Of a stretch of DNA of 38,087 nucleotides, positions 1 through 7,612 are shown piece by piece. A program made the translations under genes and the position numbers. A model generated the notes under the pieces. It was not told the DNA's origin, ran no database searches, and saw nothing but the letters and a program-made list of their open reading frames with translations. Positions within the stretch are counted from its first letter, which is position 1; each line of letters starts with the position of its first letter. The DNA lies in the NCBI GenBank assembly GCA_023228995.1, contig JALOAD010000032.1, positions 1 to 38,087 of the forward strand. The letters run 5' to 3'. This DNA comes from JALOAD01 sp023228995 [NCBI: Candidatus Muiribacterium halophilum] (GTDB lineage Bacteria; Muiribacteriota; Muiribacteriia; Muiribacteriales).

Positions 1-29
1 GTTTCTATAAACAAAAGCAAAAAAAAAAT

Positions 30-140
30 CTACTCGGTAACTTGAGTGAACGTTGCGAAGCATATAATATACGGATGTATTATAAGTGAAGGAAGGTAAA
101 GAGATATTTTATATGGATGTAAAATATCGAATGGTACCGA
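30..140. other. Intergenic block of nested hairpins
   Basis: No gene is visible in the first 320 bases. Positions 34-39 (TCGGTA) and 135-140 (TACCGA) can pair and enclose two hairpins. One runs from about 63 to 84. The other has a perfect 9-bp stem, 103-111 with 120-128. Both carry the same GGATGTA word in or beside the loop (73-79 and 115-121). The arrangement looks like a structured RNA or a decayed repeat. No promoter or terminator was found, so transcription and strand are unknown. Confidence 0.3.
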
Positions 141-185
141 ATGATTATTTTTTTGCGTTATTGTAATGAAAAAAATCAAAAACAG

Positions 186-247
186 ATCCCGGCTCAGAAT
201 CATGCCGGGATGACATTATATCAGAATCATGCCGGGATGACATTATA
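186..247. repeat. Tandem 27-bp repeat with an ATCCCGGC palindrome
   Basis: A 27-bp unit beginning TCAGAATCATGCCGGGATGA occurs twice in tandem, 194-220 and 221-247, without change. Positions 186-193 (ATCCCGGC) pair with 204-211 (GCCGGGAT) over a 10-nt loop, so the first unit ends a GC-rich hairpin. It is GC-rich compared with its surroundings, like a REP-type intergenic palindrome. Two copies with no spacers do not make a CRISPR array. Confidence 0.7.
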
Positions 248-260
248 TTAATTTTTGTTT

Positions 261-318
261 ATTTAATCAGAAGACTCAATTGAACCCTCTGATTAAATAC
301 ATAATTTAGAACTTTAGT
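261..318 (+). repeat. Dispersed repeat copy with inverted left half
   Basis: The core AATTGAACCCTCTGATTAAA begins at 278 and continues through an ACATAATTTAGAACTTTA-like tail to about 318. An inverted partial copy precedes it (261-281), so 261-270 and 289-298 form a perfect 10-bp inverted repeat. The copy stops right beside the 3' end of the minus-strand gene at 321. Related copies lie at 7755, 7844, 10308, 16044, 17379, 23639 and 31321. Confidence 0.7.
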
Positions 319-320
319 TT

Positions 321-962
321 TTATAAAACAGAACTTTCTATTTTTTTTACAAAAACTGTTTTACCATCTTCATCTTCCTGCTTGATAAATCCCATTTTGT
401 TTATATATTTTAAATGTTTTTCTGATTGCAAATATATTTTAAATTTTTTAAAACCTAGTTGATAAAAATATTCTCTACTTTGTGAAAAAACAAAATTCCC
501 AGGTTTATAACCTCTATACTCCGGTGTTACATAATCACATAAAATCAAAAAAGTTCCATCATCAAGTTTTTTTCCAATAAATATTCCTGCTGTAACAACA
601 TTTCTAAGTATTGTAAAAGCTACAATATTTTCACCATCTATAAATGTAAAATCTGGAAAGAATTTTTTTATATCTTTATCATAAAATCTCATAAAATAAT
701 TCAAATATCTATTATCCTGCCTAACTTCTAAAATTTTAAAATATTCCTTTTCAAAATAAAAAGATATAAGATAATAAATATCTATTATAGTAATCGCAGC
801 ATTGACAAAAAACACAGGCCAAGCCTGAATAACAAACCCATATCCTGCCATTAATGAAGCTCCTACCAAATTTACCCATCTAAGATAAACAATAGAACTC
901 ATTAACAAAGAAACCATAACAATTACAGATGAAACATAGCCTACAATCTCAACAATAGCCAA
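321..962 (-). CDS. Membrane protein (YgjV/SemiSWEET-like N-terminus) fused to a GNAT-like domain
   Basis: The protein has 213 residues. Roughly residues 1-70 form three hydrophobic segments with a Trp/Pro/Asn pattern (RWVNLVGASLMAGYGF, then AWPVFFVNAAIT) resembling the YgjV or SemiSWEET-like triple-helix family. Residues from about 75 to 205 resemble an N-acetyltransferase: a core strand (ENIVAFTILRNVVTAGIF), a CoA-loop-like stretch (CDYVTPEYRGYKPGNF) and a terminal LKYINKMGF helix-strand. The start is a TTG at 960-962, with GAGGT 8 nt upstream (971-975). No substrate can be inferred. A plausible picture is a membrane-tethered acyltransferase. I am fairly sure of the two-part structure and less sure that the GNAT half is active. 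The gene stands alone and its 3' end abuts a dispersed repeat. Confidence 0.7.
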   Translation of the reverse strand: MAIVEIVGYVSSVIVMVSLLMSSIVYLRWVNLVGASLMAGYGFVIQAWPVFFVNAAITIIDIYYLISFYFEKEYFKILEVRQDNRYLNYFMRFYDKDIKKFFPDFTFIDGENIVAFTILRNVVTAGIFIGKKLDDGTFLILCDYVTPEYRGYKPGNFVFSQSREYFYQLGFKKFKIYLQSEKHLKYINKMGFIKQEDEDGKTVFVKKIESSVL

Positions 963-1102
963 TTTTTAATACCTCACTATAAATAATTATATCCTTCTTA
1001 CTAATATTACTTTTATGAAAATATGTCAAGTTTGACTTTTTAATGTAATAAATGAAATAATAATAAAAGAACTAAAATACTTTTTTTAATTAAAGGTTTA
1101 TT

Positions 1103-1831
1103 ATGAATATACAAAAAAAATTTATTATATTTTTTATTGCTATAGCTTGTATAAATTGTTATGCAAATGACTTTGAAAAAGTTTTTAATTTTTTGAAATC
1201 TGGTGATAATCACTTAGCTTTTCAGGAAATTGAAGGTATTTCTTCAACAGATGATACTATTAGAATATATTCATCAATCGCAAAAAATCTTTATTATGAA
1301 AAAGAAAATATTAATTTAAGCTCAACTGTTTGCCATGGTGCTGTTTCTTTTGCATTTAGAAAATATTACAGCTCTAATACTTCATCAAAAGATGAATTTT
1401 TATTTAAAGTTTCTAATCTATGTGATTTTATATTAAAAGTTTGCTGGAATGACTTTGATAATAAAAAAGTTATTTCACAAAAAACATTAGAAACCTGTTT
1501 AAAAATAGCAAATGAAAATGTTAAAATAGCTGGAATTCTAAAAAAACCTGAATATGAATTAGCTTTAAATTACTTTTTATTATCAAGAATAAATTTTATC
1601 GAAAACGACAGTAAAAAAGCATTTCACAATATTAACATGGCTATTAAACTATCAAAAAACTCAGACTTAGATGATTATAATTACTATAATGCTTATAATG
1701 GTTTTTATAATACTAAATTTGGTAATTTAAGCTCTGGTAAATCAATTATTGAATTAGCCAAAATTAATCTTAGAACTTCAAAAAAAGAAAAAGCTCAAAG
1801 ATATATTGAAGAAATTAAAAAACTTTTATAA
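1103..1831 (+). CDS. Exported helical protein of unknown function
   Basis: This 242-residue protein begins with a basic and hydrophobic signal peptide (MNIQKKFIIFFIAIACINC) with likely cleavage after CYA near residue 22. The Cys residues do not fit a good lipobox, so periplasmic or secreted is more likely than lipoprotein. The rest is Asn/Lys-rich and looks all-helical. Pairs of helices with Ala/Tyr spacing (ALNYFLLSRINFIENDSKKA, then a C-terminal KAQRYIEEIKKLL) suggest degenerate TPR-like repeats. I do not recognise a family. Several Cys residues (in TVCHGA, NLCDF, KVCWN, LETCLK) are spaced through the middle and could form disulfides. It stands alone between divergent neighbours. A hairpin at 1844-1865 follows, but its T-tract serves the opposite strand. 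Confidence 0.6.
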   Translation: MNIQKKFIIFFIAIACINCYANDFEKVFNFLKSGDNHLAFQEIEGISSTDDTIRIYSSIAKNLYYEKENINLSSTVCHGAVSFAFRKYYSSNTSSKDEFLFKVSNLCDFILKVCWNDFDNKKVISQKTLETCLKIANENVKIAGILKKPEYELALNYFLLSRINFIENDSKKAFHNINMAIKLSKNSDLDDYNYYNAYNGFYNTKFGNLSSGKSIIELAKINLRTSKKEKAQRYIEEIKKLL

Positions 1832-1836
1832 TAATA

Positions 1837-1865
1837 AAAAAAAGCCCAGACTAATTTGCCTGGGC
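1837..1865 (-). terminator. Intrinsic terminator, minus strand
   Basis: A 6-bp GC stem (1844-1849 with 1860-1865) and ten-nt loop are followed, reading minus, by eight T (1836-1843 region). It would end both the candidate small RNA and any read-through from the two minus-strand genes at 2087-3948. Confidence 0.75.
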
Positions 1866-1966
1866 AGTAAATACTGAGGGGTAAAAATAAAATGAAACTC
1901 ATTCTATTTTTTGAAACAATCTATTTTTTAAATCAATCTTTTATGCTTAAAAATAAAAACATTATG
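1837..1966 (-). ncRNA. Candidate small RNA with CCCCUC tract
   Basis: A strong minus-strand promoter (-35 TTGACA at 1995-2000, 17-nt spacer, -10 TATTAT at 1972-1977) lies in the gap after the thioredoxin-like gene and points away from it. About 100 nt further on is a strong intrinsic terminator: GCCCAG (1860-1865) pairs with CTGGGC (1844-1849) and is followed by eight U. The predicted transcript is about 130 nt and has no convincing reading frame. Just before the terminator it has an unpaired UUUUUACCCCUCAG (CCCCUC at 1876-1881) and a small CAGU/ACUG hairpin. The CCCCUC word is shared with the candidate RNA at 7648-7710. It could alternatively be a leader or the terminator tail of the upstream operon. 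Confidence 0.4.
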
Positions 1967-1971
1967 TTTAT

Positions 1972-2000
1972 ATAATATTCTTAATTTAATTATTTGTCAA
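1972..2000 (-). promoter_or_regulatory. Promoter TTGACA-17-TATTAT
   Basis: On the minus strand, TTGACA (1995-2000) and TATTAT (1972-1977) are separated by exactly 17 nt. The -35 is a perfect match and the -10 matches at five of six positions. Initiation would fall near 1965, inside the gap between genes, and no minus-strand gene follows before the terminator at 1844-1865. Confidence 0.55.
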
Positions 2001-2086
2001 ATTTTTATACTATAGTTATAAGGAGCATATTTTGTTTTTATACTACACCGCATACCCTTTTTATATTAAAAAGTTATATATGTTTT

Positions 2087-3115
2087 TTACTGCGCTGTTG
2101 CTCCGCCACAACCTTCGTGATAATGTTCATCACCATGATTTAGTGAATCAGCTTTTTGTTTTGCATTCCATAGTAATATTTTTAATTGTCCAAGACTTGA
2201 AGCTTTTCCTGGATAAATCTTTTCTGTAAATATATTTTCAGCTTCCTTAAGATTTTTTTCACCTTCAGTAAAGTTTTGAGCAAATATATTTGATAAAATC
2301 AGGTAATAATAACCATTAAAATAAAAATCAGGCTTATTTTTTTTATTTTTGTAAAAGTCTGCAAATGATTTTAAACTTATGGAAGCTTCTTTATGAAATC
2401 TATTCATATATGCGTTTAATCCTGCATGATAAAGCACTTCACCCTTCTTGTTATTATCATTCGATGCATTATTATAGAAAAAATCCGATTTAATCATATT
2501 ATTTTTTATAAGACTTATATGTCCCATAATAATATTAGTTTTAAAGTTATACTGATCTTCAAATAATACTTTTTCAAGAATTCTTTCCGCATGTGAATAC
2601 ATTTTTCTTTCAAAATATTTTTCACCAAGTGTAATATGTTCATTCATTGAAAGAATGCCTGCTTTATATTTCCTTTTAAGGTCTAAAAATGAATTATCTT
2701 TATAGATTATATTTTTTATACTTTCTACAAATTTCTCTGGTTTTTCATAATTTTCAATTCTATCAATCTCATTCCCAAATTTATCTAAAACAATATATGT
2801 AGGAAGTATATTTATATTGAAATATTGTACAAGTCTTTTGCTTTGCATTGGATTTAAACTTACTAAATTTAAATGTTTTTTTGCAAAATCAGTGAATTTT
2901 GGTGATTCAAGAGTGTTATTAGCAAAACTCTTATATCCTCCACACCAAAACTTACCAAATTCAACAAGAACTGGTTTTGAATATTTTTGACCTATAAAAT
3001 CTCTTACATTAGAAGACCATGTAGAATCGTGTTTATACCAAGCTCCATGTTCTGAGTCTGCATAAACTCCAATTCCAATAAATAAAACTAATACGGTTAA
3101 CAATAATTTTTTCAT
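2087..3115 (-). CDS. Exported thioredoxin-fold protein with single active-site Cys and TPR region
   Basis: The 342-residue protein is set to start at the ATG at 3115, which has GGAGG 5 nt upstream (3121-3125); the TTG at 3127 overlaps that site. Residues 1-19 are a signal peptide (ends GVYA). Residues about 45-150 are a thioredoxin fold: KPVLVEFGKFWCGGYKSF, where WCGGYK replaces the usual WCxxCK, so Cys58 is kept and the second Cys is Tyr61. The cis-Pro loop ILPTYIVLD is present. Residues about 165-320 are paired helices of TPR type. The end, NHGDEHYHEGCGGATAQ, is rich in His, acidic residues and Cys and could bind metal. Loss of the resolving Cys suggests a monothiol, chaperone or binding role rather than dithiol exchange. 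It lies just downstream of the TPR gene at 3181-3948, probably in the same operon. Confidence 0.75.
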   Translation of the reverse strand: MKKLLLTVLVLFIGIGVYADSEHGAWYKHDSTWSSNVRDFIGQKYSKPVLVEFGKFWCGGYKSFANNTLESPKFTDFAKKHLNLVSLNPMQSKRLVQYFNINILPTYIVLDKFGNEIDRIENYEKPEKFVESIKNIIYKDNSFLDLKRKYKAGILSMNEHITLGEKYFERKMYSHAERILEKVLFEDQYNFKTNIIMGHISLIKNNMIKSDFFYNNASNDNNKKGEVLYHAGLNAYMNRFHKEASISLKSFADFYKNKKNKPDFYFNGYYYLILSNIFAQNFTEGEKNLKEAENIFTEKIYPGKASSLGQLKILLWNAKQKADSLNHGDEHYHEGCGGATAQ

Positions 3116-3140
3116 AAAACCCTCCAAGGTTTATTAAAAT

Positions 3141-3180
3141 GTTATTTTGTTAAAATGTTATTTTGTTAAAATATTATTTT
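3141..3180. repeat. Short tandem repeat, 16-bp unit
   Basis: The unit GTTATTTTGTTAAAAT occurs at 3141-3156 and 3157-3172, followed by a half copy to 3180. It fills the gap between the TPR gene and the thioredoxin-like gene and includes the TPR gene's stop codon region. Copy number may vary by slippage. Confidence 0.8.
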
Positions 3181-3948
3181 TTAAAATTCAATTTGTTGAA
3201 CAAGTTCATTAAATTTTTCAATATCTTTTTTAAATTCTTCTGTATTACCAAGTTTTTCATGAACATGAGCTCTATAATCATAAGCTTCTATTTCTTCAGG
3301 ATTTAATTCAATAGATGTATTAAGATCATTTAAAGCTTTTTCAAATTCATCCATTTCAAAATAACACATTGCTCTTGATAAAAATATTGATGAATCCTGA
3401 AATTCATCTTCAACTTCATTTATAATATTAGAAAAATCTTGAATAGCTTTTTCAAATTCACTTTTTTCAAAATAAACATGACCACGAGCAAACAAAGCTT
3501 CATAATAATGTTCTTCTAAATTTAAAGCTTTATTAAATAAATCGAGTGCTTTGTCGTTTTCTTCAACATCAAAATAACAAACACCTTTTTGATAATATGC
3601 TTGAGGGAAATCAGGATTTAATTCAATACATTTATCAAAACATTCCATAGCTTTGTCAGCAGCTTCTTTTTCATCATAAATCATTCCCATACTATAATAA
3701 ACATAATGAATCATATCTTTAAACTCAGTTGAATAGTTTTTTATTATACTTTCAAACACAATTAAGGATTCATCACTTCGATCAAGCTCAGCTAGAATGA
3801 TACCTCTAGAAAAAATACAATGTACATTTTCAGGGTCAATCTCAATACATTTTTCAATATTATCAAGAGCTCCTACAAAATCACCTTCCTGTTGTGAATC
3901 ATCAGCCATTTTAAAATAATTTTCAAATTCCTTTTTCTTATCAATCAT
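3181..3948 (-). CDS. TPR repeat protein
   Basis: The 255 residues consist almost entirely of tetratricopeptide repeats. About six 34-residue units can be seen with the usual spacing (for example GDFVGALDNIEKCIEIDPEN, NPDFPQAYYQKGVCYF, EFEKALNDLNTSIELNPEEI). No signal peptide or membrane segment is present, so it is probably cytoplasmic and a protein-interaction scaffold. It is very acidic. The ATG at 3946-3948 has AAGGAG at 7-nt spacing. The next gene downstream on the same strand is the exported thioredoxin-like protein, 65 bp away. The family is certain; the partner is unknown. Confidence 0.9.
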   Translation of the reverse strand: MIDKKKEFENYFKMADDSQQEGDFVGALDNIEKCIEIDPENVHCIFSRGIILAELDRSDESLIVFESIIKNYSTEFKDMIHYVYYSMGMIYDEKEAADKAMECFDKCIELNPDFPQAYYQKGVCYFDVEENDKALDLFNKALNLEEHYYEALFARGHVYFEKSEFEKAIQDFSNIINEVEDEFQDSSIFLSRAMCYFEMDEFEKALNDLNTSIELNPEEIEAYDYRAHVHEKLGNTEEFKKDIEKFNELVQQIEF

Positions 3949-4001
3949 AAATTCTCCTTTTTTGAAATCAATTAAGTGCTATTAATAAACATCAGACACA
4001 A

Positions 4002-4031
4002 TTGCTATTTTAATATTTATTTTGCTATACT
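4002..4031 (+). promoter_or_regulatory. Promoter TTGCTA-18-TATACT
   Basis: TTGCTA (4002-4007) and TATACT (4026-4031) with an 18-nt spacer lie 45 bp before the acetyltransferase-deacetylase gene at 4076. They would drive that gene and the flavin reductase that follows. Confidence 0.45.
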
Positions 4032-4075
4032 ATTATACATTATTTTTAAATAAATTAAAGTTTTAAAGAGGTATT

Positions 4076-5815
4076 ATGTTTAGAATCAGAAAGTTTTTTG
4101 ATTCAATTAACAATTCAAATAAGAGAAATATTCAACAAATAAAAACAATATTAAAAGAAAGATTTCCGCTTTTAGATGATGATTATCTTAATAACTTTAG
4201 TAAAATGCTTGATAATCCAGTTTCTAAAAAATTCAGAACTATAATTTTTATAGCAGATAACATGAACTCAAAACTTAAAGGATTCGCAATTCTACTTCAT
4301 TTTTCTGATCTTAATTTTTATTATTTAGATTTCATCGCTTCAAATTCCAATTTTTCAGGAAGAGGTATTGGAGCAGCATTATATCAAAGAATTCGTGAAG
4401 AAGCTTATAGTGCTAATGTAACTGGTATATTTATGGAATGTCTTCCTGATGATCCTGCTTTATGCAAAGATCCTGTAATTCTCAAAGAAAATATATCAAG
4501 ACTTAAGTTTTACGAAAAATTCAATGTTAGACCAATAATAAACACTGCTTACGAAACTCCTGTCAAAACAGGTGACGACAATCCACCATATCTATTACTT
4601 GATAACCTTTCAAAACAAGAAAATATTTATAAAGATTATTTTAAAAAAGTTGTAACTGCGATTTTAAAAAGAAAATATCACGATGTTGTTGATCAAAATT
4701 ATATCAATACAGTTGTAAATTCAATAAAAGACGAAACTGTTCAACTAAGACCTCTAAAATATTTAAAAAAAGAAGTTCATTACAGTTTTTCATCAGAAAT
4801 ATCCAATGATGAAAAAATACCCTATGTATTTAATCATGAACATAATTTACATCATATTCATGAAAGAGGTTATGTTGAAAAACCATTAAGACTTGATTCA
4901 ATATTAAAAACAATCAATAAAAGTTCGCTTTTTTTGGAATATCCAGCTAAAAAATGCTCTGAAGCACTAATAAAAGAAGTTCATTCAAAAGAATTTTTCA
5001 ATTATATTAAAACAGTATGTGAAAATATCTCTGAAAAAAACAACATATATCCTTATGTATTTCCTTTAAGAAATCGGACAAAGCCCCCTATAGAATTAAC
5101 TGTAAGAGCTGGTTATTATTGCATAGACACTTTTACACCATTAAATAAACATGTATTTAGTACTGCAAAAAAAGCAGTAGATTGTGCATATACAGGAGCA
5201 GAACTTTTAACAGATAACAGACTTGTATATTCTCTTGTAAGACCTCCAGGACATCATTCTGGTATAAATACTTATGGTGGTTTTTGTTATTTTAACTCAG
5301 CAGCAATTGCTGCTCAATTCTTGTCAAAAAAAGGCAAAGTTTGCATGCTTGACATTGATTATCATCACGGAAACGGCCAACAAGATATATTTTACAAAAG
5401 AGATGATGTACTTACAATTTCAATACATGGACATCCAAGATTTGCTTATCCATATTTTAGTGGTTTTGCAGAAGAAAAAGGCGAAGATAATGGTGTTGAT
5501 TTTAATCATAACTTCCCATTACCTGAAAAAATCACTTTTGAAAAATATATTGAAACATTAAAAAAATCTATTAAAATAATAGAAAATTCAGATACAGAGT
5601 ATTTAATAATCTGTTTTGGTGCTGATACTTCCAAAGGAGATCCAACAGGGACTTGGGATTTTGAAAAAAAAGATTATGAAGTTTTAGGCAAATTAATTGG
5701 AAATATGAATTTACCAACTTTAGTAGTACAAGAAGGTGGTTATTCTACAAAAAAAATCGGTAATATTGTATTATATTTTTTAAGTGGTTTATGGAAAAGT
5801 ATTTATAACAAATAA
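4076..5815 (+). CDS. GNAT acetyltransferase fused to HDAC-family deacetylase
   Basis: This 579-residue protein has two domains of opposite chemistry. Residues about 20-180 are GNAT-like: LDFIASNSNFSGRGIGAALY (84-103) carries the acetyl-CoA loop and FYEKFNVRP closes the fold. Residues about 245-575 are a histone deacetylase or acetylpolyamine amidohydrolase domain with all key parts: RPPGHHSG (His393, His394), GGFCYFN, DIDYHHGNG (zinc ligands Asp428 and His430), FGADTSKGDPTG (third ligand Asp517) and QEGGY (Tyr556). The deacetylase therefore looks active. Family members act on acetyl-lysine or acetylpolyamines; which applies here cannot be told. No signal peptide is present. AAAGAGG precedes the ATG by 4-5 nt. 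The flavin reductase gene follows after 10 bp, so the two are probably cotranscribed. Confidence 0.9.
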   Translation: MFRIRKFFDSINNSNKRNIQQIKTILKERFPLLDDDYLNNFSKMLDNPVSKKFRTIIFIADNMNSKLKGFAILLHFSDLNFYYLDFIASNSNFSGRGIGAALYQRIREEAYSANVTGIFMECLPDDPALCKDPVILKENISRLKFYEKFNVRPIINTAYETPVKTGDDNPPYLLLDNLSKQENIYKDYFKKVVTAILKRKYHDVVDQNYINTVVNSIKDETVQLRPLKYLKKEVHYSFSSEISNDEKIPYVFNHEHNLHHIHERGYVEKPLRLDSILKTINKSSLFLEYPAKKCSEALIKEVHSKEFFNYIKTVCENISEKNNIYPYVFPLRNRTKPPIELTVRAGYYCIDTFTPLNKHVFSTAKKAVDCAYTGAELLTDNRLVYSLVRPPGHHSGINTYGGFCYFNSAAIAAQFLSKKGKVCMLDIDYHHGNGQQDIFYKRDDVLTISIHGHPRFAYPYFSGFAEEKGEDNGVDFNHNFPLPEKITFEKYIETLKKSIKIIENSDTEYLIICFGADTSKGDPTGTWDFEKKDYEVLGKLIGNMNLPTLVVQEGGYSTKKIGNIVLYFLSGLWKSIYNK

Positions 5816-5825
5816 TGAGGTGATT

Positions 5826-6401
5826 ATGAAAAAAATAAAAATACAAGATAATATTTTTGTTAATCCAATGCCAGTAGTATTAATCGGCAGCAGTTCCCAG
5901 AGAAAAGATAACTTTATGAATTGTGCATGGATATCCCAAGTTAATGTAGCTCCTGCAATAGTATCAATTTCTATTAACAAAAATCACAAAACTGCAATTT
6001 CAATTAAAGAAACACAATGCTTTAGCATAAATATACCAACTGAAGAACTTATGGAAAAAACTGATTATTCAGGTATGGTATCCAATAGAAGAATTTCAAA
6101 AAAAGAATTATTTGATGTTTTTTATAGCGAAGAATTTAAAGTTCCTATGATTAAAGAATGTGCTGTAAATATAGAGTGCAAAGTTGTTGATATAAAGGAA
6201 TTTCAAACAAATACAGTTTTTTTTGGGAAATTTATAAATTGTTATAGTGAAAAAAAATATTTAACCAATAATAAACTTGATAATAATAAAATCAATGGAT
6301 TTTCAGTAATAATGCCCGATAATATTTATATATCAAAAGGTAAAAAAATCGGTAATGCTCTGGATGAAAATACAATGAAAAAATTTTCATTACTATATTG
6401 A
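5826..6401 (+). CDS. Flavin reductase / flavoredoxin family protein
   Basis: The 191-residue protein belongs to the FMN-binding split-barrel flavin reductase family. Recognisable parts are NPMPVVLIGSSSQRKDNFMN, the AWISQVNVAPAIVSISIN core with the usual xxxPP-like turn, and TQCFSINIPTEELMEKTDYSG. Members bind FMN and transfer electrons from NAD(P)H or another protein, often in anaerobes (flavoredoxin). I chose the ATG at 5826 because GAGGTGAT precedes it at ideal spacing; an in-frame upstream start at 5784 would overlap the previous gene. It follows the deacetylase fusion by 10 bp and is likely in one transcript with it. The electron partner is unknown. Confidence 0.85.
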   Translation: MKKIKIQDNIFVNPMPVVLIGSSSQRKDNFMNCAWISQVNVAPAIVSISINKNHKTAISIKETQCFSINIPTEELMEKTDYSGMVSNRRISKKELFDVFYSEEFKVPMIKECAVNIECKVVDIKEFQTNTVFFGKFINCYSEKKYLTNNKLDNNKINGFSVIMPDNIYISKGKKIGNALDENTMKKFSLLY

Positions 6402-6444
6402 TTTTTATATAATAAGATTGTAATATGTAATCAACAACTTAGGT

Positions 6445-6519
6445 GGGCGGTTAGTTCAGGGGGAGAACACTTGCTTGACGTGCAAGGGGTCGCTGGTTCA
6501 ATTCCAGCATCGCCTACCA
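6445..6519 (+). tRNA. tRNA-Val (GAC)
   Basis: A complete cloverleaf of 75 nt including an encoded CCA. The acceptor GGGCGGT pairs with ATCGCCT, with G-U at 1-72 and 6-67. The D stem is GTTC/GAAC with a 7-nt loop. The anticodon stem is CTTGC/GCAAG with loop TTGACGT, giving anticodon GAC. The T arm is GCTGG-TTCAATT-CCAGC. It is a solitary tRNA between two protein genes with no clear terminator of its own. Confidence 0.95.
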
Positions 6520-6547
6520 CACCTTTACTTTCTTTCTTGAGGCTATA

Positions 6548-7537
6548 ATGGATAATCTAATAAATCATTGTATATGCACAAAATGTAAATATCTTATTAT
6601 TAATAAAAATTTATGGAATAAAGAAGATATACACAGAAAATACTGTGGTTATATTATGCCATATCAAACTCTTGAAGAATTAATTAATACAACAAATTGT
6701 GAATTTTTTTCTGAGGATAAAACTAAAAAAAGAAAAGTTCTAATTTTAGGAGCTAGCGGATTAATAGGTAGCAGTCTTTTTAGAGAATTTTTATGTTATG
6801 ATAGCTTTTTGATATTTGGTACATATAATTTTGATAAAAGCCATAATGATTTTTTGCAGCTTGATTTGGAAAAAATTCAAGATACAATAGATATTGTTAA
6901 TAATATAAATCCAGATGTTATTATTTGGGCTGCAGAAAATGAATATTCAAAAGAAAATTTAAAAATTAAAAAAACTTTTATTGAACTTCTGCAAAATATT
7001 TCTTCAAATACAAAATTTATATTTTTTTCAACAGATGCTGTTTTTTCAGGAGAAAAAGGTGATTATTCTGAAAAAGATTCAATAACAATTCCTTCAAAAA
7101 ACAATTATATGCATGATTATATCACAGGTAAAATTGAAAGAGAAAATTTTATAAAAGCACTTCCAAATAGCATTATAGTTAGAACAGGTCCTGTTTACGG
7201 AAAAAATTTAAATAGAAAATGGGACTTTCGCAGTGAAGCTATACTTTCTCAAATACAAAACTCAAATTCTATTATTGTTAAAGAAAATTTTATAAGAAAT
7301 TTTATAAACAATAAATTTCTTGCTAAAAATATTTTAAAGCTTTGTATAATTGATTTTCGTGGAATTATACATATTACTAATTTTACAAAAAGATCTACTT
7401 CTAATCACTATAAATTACTTGCTGAATATAATGGTTTTAATTCTTCTTTGATTTTAGAAGAAAAACAATCTGAAAATAAAGATCTGAGTTTAAACAATTC
7501 TTTATTTATGGAAATTAATCAGAATTTAAACTATTAA
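6548..7537 (+). CDS. RmlD-like NAD(P)-dependent sugar reductase/epimerase with Cys-rich N-terminus
   Basis: The 329-residue protein carries a short-chain dehydrogenase Rossmann fold from about residue 62: VLILGASGLIG (GxxGxxG), FIFFSTDAVFSG (as in RmlD STDYVFDG) and a Y191xxxK195 catalytic pair (DYITGK). This matches the dTDP-4-dehydrorhamnose reductase or extended SDR group that acts on nucleotide sugars. The first 60 residues are extra: Cys8, Cys10, Cys13, Cys33 and Cys51 resemble a small zinc or Fe-S site. The ATG has GAGG 5 nt upstream, 28 bp after tRNA-Val. No other sugar-nucleotide gene is nearby, so the substrate is unknown. Confidence 0.75.
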   Translation: MDNLINHCICTKCKYLIINKNLWNKEDIHRKYCGYIMPYQTLEELINTTNCEFFSEDKTKKRKVLILGASGLIGSSLFREFLCYDSFLIFGTYNFDKSHNDFLQLDLEKIQDTIDIVNNINPDVIIWAAENEYSKENLKIKKTFIELLQNISSNTKFIFFSTDAVFSGEKGDYSEKDSITIPSKNNYMHDYITGKIERENFIKALPNSIIVRTGPVYGKNLNRKWDFRSEAILSQIQNSNSIIVKENFIRNFINNKFLAKNILKLCIIDFRGIIHITNFTKRSTSNHYKLLAEYNGFNSSLILEEKQSENKDLSLNNSLFMEINQNLNY

Positions 7538-7612
7538 TACCACATTACCTCTAATAAAAATACCTACACATTATTGTATTCATTACATTTTTATTTTTAT
7601 TTCATTTTTACA

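Noticed and set aside
194-247. Possible CRISPR array
   Set aside because: Two direct copies touch with no spacer between them, and no cas gene is present.
2032-2229. A 65-codon plus-strand frame with TTG start and AAGGAG upstream
   Set aside because: Most of it is antisense to the conserved end of the thioredoxin-like gene, the protein is not recognisable and no good promoter is spaced before it. The ribosome site alone is not enough.
5274-5561. A 95-codon frame inside the deacetylase gene
   Set aside because: It lies in another frame over conserved HDAC motifs and has no start signals.
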